Source: Labrys okinawensis | GTDB lineage: Bacteria; Pseudomonadota; Alphaproteobacteria; Rhizobiales; Labraceae | Direction: 5' to 3' | Length of the DNA: 64,000 nt | Assembly: GCF_002982075.1 (NCBI RefSeq) | Contig: NZ_PUEJ01000016.1 | Location: 1 to 64,000 of the forward strand | Shown: positions 44,148 to 50,028 of the stretch, piece by piece | Position numbering within the stretch: the first letter of the stretch is position 1 | Layout: the number at the start of each line of letters is the position of its first letter | Notes under the pieces: model-generated | What the model saw: the letters and a program-made list of their open reading frames with translations, nothing else | Database searches by the model: none | What the model was told of the DNA's origin: nothing | Translations under genes and position numbers: made by a program

Positions 44148-45065
44148 TCAGATCGTTCTTGCCGGCCGGAGCTCGGGCTCCGCCATGGTATCGTCCCACA
44201 GCCAGTAGCGGATCTCGCCCTCGCAGCGGAAATTGACCACCTCGTGGTGTCCCTCGGCATCGGCCGCATGGATCACCACGCCGCCGAGAAAGCCTTCGGC
44301 GAGCTCGGCCAGTTCCTCCACGGCGAGATCGACGGCCTCGCGCAGCGAGCGGCCGAGCTTGAGCGCGAGCACGATGGTGCGCGCGGTGGCGCAGCGCATG
44401 GTCATCTCGCCGGTATGGGTGCAGACGGCGGCGCCATAACGGCTGTCGGCATAGAAGCCGGCGCCGGGAATGGGGCTATCGCCGAGGCGGCCCGGATATT
44501 TCCAGGCCCAGCCCGAGGTGGACGTCGCCGTATGGATGCCGCGCCGGCGGTCGGCGCTGAGAAAGACCGTGGTGTCCCTCACTCGTTCAGGATCGGTGAT
44601 CGCGCGCGACAGGGGCGCGAGCGGTATGTCGGGAAAACGGGCCAGTTGCTCGGCATCGAGCTCGGCTTCGAGGCGTTCGCGCCAGACACGCCTGGAATCC
44701 TCGATCAGCACCTCATCGACGGAGAAACCGATTTCACTGGCAAAGCGCCGGGCGCCCGTGCCCGTCAGCATGACATGGGGCAGGCGTTGCATCACGGCCT
44801 GGGCCAGGGCGGCGACCGGTATGGTGTCAGGCACGGCGCCGACCGAACCGATTTCCCTCGTCGTGCCGTTCATCACGGCGGCATCGCATTCCATCGCGCC
44901 CAGCATATTGGGCCAGCCGCCATAGCCGACGCTGCGCACGCGCGGCTCGGCTTCGACGCGGCCGATGCCGGCGACCATGGCATCGAGGCTGTCGGCGCCC
45001 GCCCGCAGCATCTCGACCGTCAGCGGGAATCCGGGCCAGGCTTCGGCATTGGCGAGCAGCAACAT
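44148..45065 (-). CDS. Glycosylasparaginase-like Ntn-hydrolase (N4-(beta-GlcNAc)-L-asparaginase)
   Basis: 305 residues. The autocatalytic Asp-Thr site is read as D164-T165, with Thr165 the expected nucleophile after self-cleavage. The downstream block TSTSGWAWKYPGRLGDSPIP and GAGFYAD is the hallmark of glycosylasparaginase (GlcNAc-Asn hydrolase) rather than plain plant-type asparaginase. N-terminal SVGYGGWPNMLGAMECDAAVMNG fits too. No signal peptide is obvious, so it likely works in the cytoplasm on an imported glycoamino acid, giving aspartate and 1-amino-GlcNAc. It is encoded inside an amino-acid ABC operon, 8 bp after the ATPase gene. Confidence 0.85.
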   Translation of the reverse strand: MLLLANAEAWPGFPLTVEMLRAGADSLDAMVAGIGRVEAEPRVRSVGYGGWPNMLGAMECDAAVMNGTTREIGSVGAVPDTIPVAALAQAVMQRLPHVMLTGTGARRFASEIGFSVDEVLIEDSRRVWRERLEAELDAEQLARFPDIPLAPLSRAITDPERVRDTTVFLSADRRRGIHTATSTSGWAWKYPGRLGDSPIPGAGFYADSRYGAAVCTHTGEMTMRCATARTIVLALKLGRSLREAVDLAVEELAELAEGFLGGVVIHAADAEGHHEVVNFRCEGEIRYWLWDDTMAEPELRPARTI

Positions 45066-45073
45066 TTCAGGGC

Positions 45074-45808
45074 CTAATCTTTCCGCATTTTCGAAAGGAA
45101 TTGCGCGATGCGCGGATGGTCGCGCCCGACTTCGGGGGCGAAGAAGGCTTCCGTCGGCAGATCGACCAGCAGCCTGCCATGTTCGAGGAAGACGATACGG
45201 TTCGAGATGCGTCGGGCGAACTCCACCTCATGGGTGACGAACAGCATGGTGGTGCCGGTGCGGGCGAGCCTGGCCAGGATGGCCAGGACCTCGGCGGTCA
45301 TTTCCGGATCGAGCGCGCTCGTCACCTCGTCGAGCAGGAGATAGCGTGGGTTCATGGCAAGCGCCCGGCAGATGCCGACGCGCTGGCGCTGGCCGCCGGA
45401 AAGCTGGGCCGGATAGGCACTTGCCTTGTCGCCCATGCCGACCTGCTCCAACAGCACGACGGCACGGTGCTCTGCTTCCGCCCGCGGCTGGCGCAGCACC
45501 TCCAGCGGCGCCAGCGTGATGTTCTGCAGCACGGTCAGATGCGGATAAAGATTGAAAAGCTGGAACACGGTGGCCGAGCGCTTGCGCGCCTCGGTGAGGT
45601 CCCGCGGCTTGGACACGTCGAAATCGTCGATGGTGATGCGGCCGGCGTCGAGCTTCTCCAGCCCGTTGATGCAGCGGATCAAGGTGGACTTGCCCGAGCC
45701 GGACGAGCCGAGCACGGAGACGACCTGCCCGGGCTCGATGGCAAGGTCCACGCCGTCAAGCACGCGGTGCGAGCCGAAATCCTTGCAGACTTTTTCGACT
45801 TTCAGCAT
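45074..45808 (-). CDS. Polar amino-acid-type ABC transporter ATP-binding protein
   Basis: 244 residues from MLKVEKVCKDFGSHRVLDGV. Walker A GSSGSGKST, Q-loop VFQLFNLYPHLTVLQN, signature LSGGQRQRVGICRAL, Walker B YLLLDEVTSALD and H-loop FVTHEVEFA place it in the GlnQ/HisP group. An ATG six codons upstream (MDDTPYMLK) lies inside the left arm of an inverted-repeat element, so the true start may have been altered by its insertion; neither ATG has a convincing ribosome site. Confidence 0.9.
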   Translation of the reverse strand: MLKVEKVCKDFGSHRVLDGVDLAIEPGQVVSVLGSSGSGKSTLIRCINGLEKLDAGRITIDDFDVSKPRDLTEARKRSATVFQLFNLYPHLTVLQNITLAPLEVLRQPRAEAEHRAVVLLEQVGMGDKASAYPAQLSGGQRQRVGICRALAMNPRYLLLDEVTSALDPEMTAEVLAILARLARTGTTMLFVTHEVEFARRISNRIVFLEHGRLLVDLPTEAFFAPEVGRDHPRIAQFLSKMRKD

Positions 45809-45810
45809 GT

Positions 45811-46078
45811 AGGGCGTGTCATCCATTATGGTTTCGGGCTAGACGGGAGCGATTTTGGCCGAGTGGAAGAAGCGTGAGGACGCAAGCCTTTCGGCTTGCT
45901 ACGATATGCGACGCGCCAATCGGCCAAAAGCGCCCCGCCGCCGGAGGCGGTGAGGTGAAAAATGGCCATCTGCAGCGTCGCCTCGCTTGCCAAGACACAA
46001 GTCTTGGCAGCGCTTGCTCCTCCCATCTCGCCGTTTTTGACCTCATCTCGCTCCAAACCATAATGGATGACACGCCCT
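45811..46078. repeat. 268-bp inverted-repeat element inserted between permease and ATPase genes
   Basis: A 24-bp sequence at 45811-45834 is repeated as its perfect complement at 46055-46078. The arms include ATGGATGACACGCCCTA, so the N-terminal codons of the ATPase gene are duplicated in inverse orientation at the far end. The interior contains smaller palindromes (AAGCCTTTCGGCTT near 45892, CCAAGACACAAGTCTTGG near 45988) and no credible gene. The right arm touches the permease stop codon (46077). Size and structure resemble a MITE or long rhizobial intergenic palindrome. Confidence 0.75.
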
Positions 46079-46748
46079 AGATACCTCTCCAGGCGCTATG
46101 GGCCCTGAGCCTCGTCTCGTAGCGCGCCCCCAGCCAGGCGACCGTCTTGGCCGCCGCGTAGTAGAAGAGGCCGACCACGCTCCACACCACGAAGGGCTTG
46201 AGGGTGCGCAGGTTGAGGATGTTGCCGACCTTGGTCAGGTCCATCACGCCGATCACCGAAATCAGCGAGGTGACCTGGAGCTGGTTGACCAGGAGCCCGG
46301 TCAGCGGCCCGATGGCGAAGGCCGTGGCCTGGGGCGTGACGATATGCTTGAGCACCTGCCAGCGGGTGAGGCCGAACACCCTGGCGGCCTCGAGCTGGTC
46401 GCGCCCGACGGCGTCGATGGCGGCGGTGGCGATCACATAGACGAAAGCCGCGGTATTGCCTGTCAGGGTTATCGATGCCGCCGTGACGGGCGTGACGTTG
46501 ATCTTCAGGAAGGCCGGCACGCCGAAAAACACCAGGAAGAGCTGCACCAGCACGGGGGAGTTCTTCAGCAGCTCGGTCACGGCCGTCAGCACCGGGTTCA
46601 ATCCGGGCAGACGATAAAAGCGCAGCCCGGCCAGCAGAGCGCCGAGCGCGAGCCCGGCCAGCGTGGTGCCGACGAACAGGCCGAGGGAGACGCCGAGCCC
46701 CTGCGCCAGCAGCACCAGATCATAAGGCGTGAACTCGGTGTAGCGCAT
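46077..46748 (-). CDS. Polar amino-acid-type ABC transporter permease (second)
   Basis: 223 residues, HisM/GlnP type. The EAA loop reads RDQLEAARVFGLTRWQVLKHIVTPQA, and the N-terminal part has LLAQGLGVSLGLFVGTTLAGL and ELLKNSPVLVQLFLVFFG (the TE-x-x-R-N-x-P-like motif). About five membrane helices. The start overlaps the stop of the first permease by one base (TGATG). Its stop codon abuts the inverted-repeat element. Confidence 0.9.
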   Translation of the reverse strand: MRYTEFTPYDLVLLAQGLGVSLGLFVGTTLAGLALGALLAGLRFYRLPGLNPVLTAVTELLKNSPVLVQLFLVFFGVPAFLKINVTPVTAASITLTGNTAAFVYVIATAAIDAVGRDQLEAARVFGLTRWQVLKHIVTPQATAFAIGPLTGLLVNQLQVTSLISVIGVMDLTKVGNILNLRTLKPFVVWSVVGLFYYAAAKTVAWLGARYETRLRAHSAWRGI

Positions 46749-47419
46749 CAGCGGACCGCCTCCATCATGTCGCGGTTGAGGCGCCGATGGATGAGGCCGA
46801 TGGCGAGCGAGATGAGATAGGTCATCGCTGCATAGACGACCAGCAGGGCAGCATAGACCTCGAAGGGACGGAAGGTATTGGAGGCCACGATCTTGGCCGC
46901 GCCGGTGAGCTCGTTCAGCGTGATGACCGAGAGGATCGAAGAGGTCAGGACCAGGTTGACGAACACCGAGCCGAGCGGCCGGATCGAGGTGCGCAGGGCG
47001 ATCGGCATGACGATGCGGGTGAAGATGGTGCGCTTCGACAGGCCGCTCACCTCCGCCGCCTCGAGAATGCCGGTGTCGATGGCGAGAATCCCGGAGCGGA
47101 TCACGTCTGAGGCGAAGGCGCCGCCGGCGATGGACAGCGCGATCACGCCGGTGGCGAAGGCATTGAGATAGATGCCGATCTCGGGCAGACCGTAATAGAA
47201 GAAGAAGAGCTGCACGATGAAGGGGACGTTGCGGAAGAGGTCCACATAGACGAAGGCGACGCGCCGCAACCAGAGCGAGGCCGACGTACGCGCGATCGCC
47301 ACCAGCGCCCCGCAGACCAGGCTGCCGGCCAGGGCGAGGACGCAAGCCTCCAGCGTCAGCAGCGCCCCCTGGGCGAGGAAGCCGACATAGGGCGTGAGGA
47401 TGGCGAGATCGAAGCGCAT
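46748..47419 (-). CDS. Polar amino-acid-type ABC transporter permease (first)
   Basis: 223 residues from MRFDLAILTPYVGFLAQGAL. The FRNVPFIVQLFFFYYGLP segment and the EAA loop LEAAEVSGLSKRTIFTRIVMPIALR identify a HisQ/GlnP-type permease that pairs with the next gene product. It is the first gene of the five-gene operon; a perfect LacI-type palindrome lies 17 bp upstream of its ATG. An ATG further upstream overlaps this palindrome and is less likely. Confidence 0.9.
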   Translation of the reverse strand: MRFDLAILTPYVGFLAQGALLTLEACVLALAGSLVCGALVAIARTSASLWLRRVAFVYVDLFRNVPFIVQLFFFYYGLPEIGIYLNAFATGVIALSIAGGAFASDVIRSGILAIDTGILEAAEVSGLSKRTIFTRIVMPIALRTSIRPLGSVFVNLVLTSSILSVITLNELTGAAKIVASNTFRPFEVYAALLVVYAAMTYLISLAIGLIHRRLNRDMMEAVR

Positions 47420-47436
47420 GCTCGCTTCTTTGCTGA

Positions 47437-47452
47437 GTGAAACCGGTTTCAC
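47437..47452 (-). promoter_or_regulatory. Perfect LacI-family operator before the amino-acid ABC operon
   Basis: GTGAAACCGGTTTCAC is a 16-bp perfect palindrome with the central CG typical of LacI/GalR-family operators (general form TGAAACCGGTTTCA). It lies directly upstream of the first permease gene, in a position where a bound repressor would block transcription. The LacI gene at 42335 is the obvious candidate. A looser version (GAAACAACGGTTTGA) can be seen near 42157-42171, before the ROK kinase. Confidence 0.75.
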
Positions 47453-47684
47453 TTTCGATTACGAACCCGGCGGTGTCAAGCCGCCGGGCCGGTACCCGCA
47501 CGCCGAGGTCGAGGCTGAAACGGAAATTCCGATGCAAGGGCCCCTCATCGGGAGCGCAGGCATCTGCCCGCTTCTGCAACGGCATGGGTCCGGGAAAGAG
47601 AGATGCCCGCAAGGATGCCTGCGATCCCAAAGGCTGTCTCTCCGCGGCCATGGCGAAATGCCCGACTGACTCGGCCCCGTTCCC

Positions 47685-47715
47685 CGGAAGCGCGGGCGCC
47701 CTGCCCGCGCTTCCG
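47685..47715 (-). terminator. Terminator hairpin after the ribose-type binding-protein gene
   Basis: CGGAAGCGCGGGC (47685-47697), 5-nt loop, GCCCGCGCTTCCG (47703-47715): a perfect 13-bp stem 10 bp after the stop codon at 47725. It separates this gene from the downstream amino-acid ABC operon. The rest of the gap to 47420 holds no gene. Confidence 0.75.
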
Positions 47716-47724
47716 GACTGAAAC

Positions 47725-48681
47725 TCAGCGGGCGGCTTCCCAGCCCTTGTAGTTCGCCAGATTCTCGCTGGTGATCAGCACGGGGTCGAGCAGGATCACG
47801 TTCGGATCCGGCTTCTTGCCATCGATGATGCCCGCCCCCAGCTCCAGCGCCTTGCCGGCCATGGCGTAGGGATCCTGCGACGCCGAAGCCTTGATCATCG
47901 AGGTGCCGCTCTTCAGCTGGACCTCGATATCCGGGGCGCCGTCGACGCTGGTGATGATGAACTCGTTGCGGTTGAGCTGCTTGGCGGCCAGTTCGACGCC
48001 GATGGCGGTCGGATCGTTGATCGCGAAGACGGCATCGACCTTCTGGAAGCGGGTGAGCAGGCTCTGCGCCACGGCAAGGCCCCCGTCACGCGAGCCCTTG
48101 GCGTCCTGGTCGTCGGACAGAACCTTGATGTCGGGGCTCTTGGCGAACACCTCCTTGCAGCCCTTGACGCGATCGGTCACCGAGGAGACCTGCGGCCCGT
48201 TGACGATGAGGACATTGCCTTTGCCCTTGAGCTGGTCGACGATGTACTGGCAGGCTTCGGAGCCCGCCTTGACGTTGTCGGTCATCACGGTGACGTCGGC
48301 GCCGGCCGCGGCGACGTCGAAAGCCGCCACCACGATGCCGGCAGCCTGTGCCTTCTTCACGGCCGGCAGGATCGCCTGCGGATCGACGGCGTTGAGCATG
48401 ATGACGTTCACGCCGGCGGCGATGAAATTGTCGATCTGGGTGAACTGCTTGTTGAGATCGTAGTCGGAGGAGACCGACGTCACCTCGACGCTGGGGTTGA
48501 TGGCCTTGGCCTTGTCGGTGATGCCCTTGATCGTGGCGACGAAGAAGGGATTGCCGAGCGAACCGACCGAAATACCGACTTTCTTCAAGCTCTGGGCCGA
48601 TGCCGGGCCGGCAAGCCCCAGCGCCAGGGTCATGGCGACCCCCGTCAACGCGGCGCCTGCAATGCGACGTGAAAACTTCAT
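47725..48681 (-). CDS. Ribose/pentose-type ABC substrate-binding protein (orphan)
   Basis: 318 residues, Peripla_BP_4 fold. Signal peptide after MKFSRRIAGAALTGVAMTL, ending near ASAQS; then KKVGISVGSLGNPFFVATIKG, IDNFIAAGVNVIMLNAVDP, AQAAGIVVAAFDVAA, VFAINDPTAIGVELAAK and TSVDGAPD, typical of RbsB-like proteins. GAGGAG marks the start. No ATPase or permease of the ribose type is nearby and a terminator follows, so it must cooperate with a transporter elsewhere or act as a sensor ligand-binding protein. Confidence 0.88.
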   Translation of the reverse strand: MKFSRRIAGAALTGVAMTLALGLAGPASAQSLKKVGISVGSLGNPFFVATIKGITDKAKAINPSVEVTSVSSDYDLNKQFTQIDNFIAAGVNVIMLNAVDPQAILPAVKKAQAAGIVVAAFDVAAAGADVTVMTDNVKAGSEACQYIVDQLKGKGNVLIVNGPQVSSVTDRVKGCKEVFAKSPDIKVLSDDQDAKGSRDGGLAVAQSLLTRFQKVDAVFAINDPTAIGVELAAKQLNRNEFIITSVDGAPDIEVQLKSGTSMIKASASQDPYAMAGKALELGAGIIDGKKPDPNVILLDPVLITSENLANYKGWEAAR

Positions 48682-48904
48682 ATGGCTCTCCTCTGGAAAC
48701 CCTTCCTCCCCCTGCGGCCTCTGACCGTCAGGAAGGCAAAAGGTCCGGGAGCGCCGATCCAAAGTCAAGCGAGCAGGCTGGCTTGACGGCGAAATAATCC
48801 GACAAATTCAGATTGATGACGGCGGGCCTGCGACTCCTCCGGATGCACGGGCATCGTGCCGCTCTCGGCAAGGCGGCTTTGGCGACGGAGGAGGAACCGT
48901 CAAG

Positions 48905-49085
48905 ATGCCCATAGGCGCTAACTTTGCACAGAATGCGCAGGATTGGAGTGTCGATCTTCAGATCGACATTCTTGCAGATGATACTTTCGCAAGAAAAATA
49001 TCACGGAAGGAAGATGTCGATCTGAAGATCGACACTCCGCGTTTCGGGCGCTTCAGCCTGCAAAGTTGGCGCCTATTGGCAAGAT
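48905..49085. repeat. 180-bp imperfect palindrome
   Basis: The left arm runs AAGATGCCCATAGGCGC then AACTTTGCA and later GAGTGTCGATCTTCAGATC; the right arm is its complement with a few changes, ending GCCTATTGGCAAGATG. Both arms contain the small palindrome GTCGATCTTCAGATCGAC. The centre is AT-rich. It occupies most of the 433 bp between the ribose-type binding protein and the OmpA-like gene (48682-49114), in which I see no gene, and could terminate the caspase/cytochrome operon transcribed towards it. Confidence 0.75.
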
Positions 49086-49114
49086 GCCGTGCCCCCGGAA
49101 CCTGCCGGCCCTGC

Positions 49115-50017
49115 CTACTTCACCTGATATTCCACCCGGCGGTCGAAGGAATAGAGGTCGTCGCGGCTGTATTTGGAGCGGTCGTCGGCGGCGAAGGGGT
49201 CGCGGGCACCGCGGCCCTCCACCCGGATCACCAGGGTCAGGCCCCGGCGGCGCAGGGCCTCCGCCACGGTCTGGGCACGGGCGCGCGACAGGCTCATATT
49301 GTATTGGGGATCGCCGCGCTCGTCGGTATGGCCGGTCAGGATCACCGAGCCGGCGCTCTGCGTCTTGAGGAAGTTGAACAGATCGTCCACCGCCTTGTCG
49401 CCGTCCTCGGTCAGCACCGCCTCATTGGTGTTGAAGCGGATCGGCACCGGCACGGACACCGCAGTGAAATTGCGGAAGGTCGGCACCATCACGCCTTCGG
49501 CCTGCCCGCGCACGCCGCGCGAGGAAATATAGTTCGGCGCCAGCGACTTGGCCTGATAGGCGCGCTTGGCCAGATATTCCTCGATCTCGCGCGGCGGCGC
49601 CTTGGGCACGTCCTTGACATTGCGGATGTCGTTGATGGCCGCCTCATAGGCTTCCACCGCTGCCGGATAGTCCTTGGCATCGTATTTCACGTCGCCCAGC
49701 GCCATCGCCACTTGCCAGGGCCGGGCGATCGCCGCCGCACTGGCGACGGCCTGCGGGCTATAGCCCCCACCGGCCTGTTCGCCGCCGAGCAGGACGGCGA
49801 GCGCGATCGAGCGGCGTGCCTTTGCGACATAGGTGCTGTCGCAGGTCGTGTCCTTGGCGATGGCATCGGCCAGCGCCGGCAGGGCATCCGCCTTGCCGGC
49901 CCCGATCGCCGCCTTCACCTGGGCATCCAGGCTGGCGCAATCGGCCAGGGCCGCGCCTGCCGACGCCAGGCCGATGACGGTGGCGGCAGCAAGCTTCAGG
50001 AGGAAGGAGACGCCCAT
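49115..50017 (-). CDS. OmpA-family periplasmic protein with TPR-like middle
   Basis: 300 residues. Start MGVSFLLKLAAATVIGLAS is favoured by GGGAGGTGAGT directly upstream; an ATG 15 bp earlier overlaps the previous stop codon (ATGA). Signal peptide to about residue 25 (GAALA). The middle (about 85-130: VKYDAKDYPAAVEAYEAAIN) looks like a single TPR. Residues about 185-300 are an OmpA C-terminal domain (RFNTNEAVLTEDG, LTGHTDERGDPQYN, LSRARAQTVAEAL, VEGRGARDP) expected to bind peptidoglycan. Last gene of the caspase/cytochrome operon, so it may anchor the module to the cell wall. Confidence 0.85.
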   Translation of the reverse strand: MGVSFLLKLAAATVIGLASAGAALADCASLDAQVKAAIGAGKADALPALADAIAKDTTCDSTYVAKARRSIALAVLLGGEQAGGGYSPQAVASAAAIARPWQVAMALGDVKYDAKDYPAAVEAYEAAINDIRNVKDVPKAPPREIEEYLAKRAYQAKSLAPNYISSRGVRGQAEGVMVPTFRNFTAVSVPVPIRFNTNEAVLTEDGDKAVDDLFNFLKTQSAGSVILTGHTDERGDPQYNMSLSRARAQTVAEALRRRGLTLVIRVEGRGARDPFAADDRSKYSRDDLYSFDRRVEYQVK

Positions 50018-50028
50018 ACTCACCTCCC

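Noticed and set aside
45874..46080. 68-codon frame within the inverted-repeat element
   Set aside because: Ends with codons copied from the ATPase start by the inverted repeat; no ribosome site or family match.
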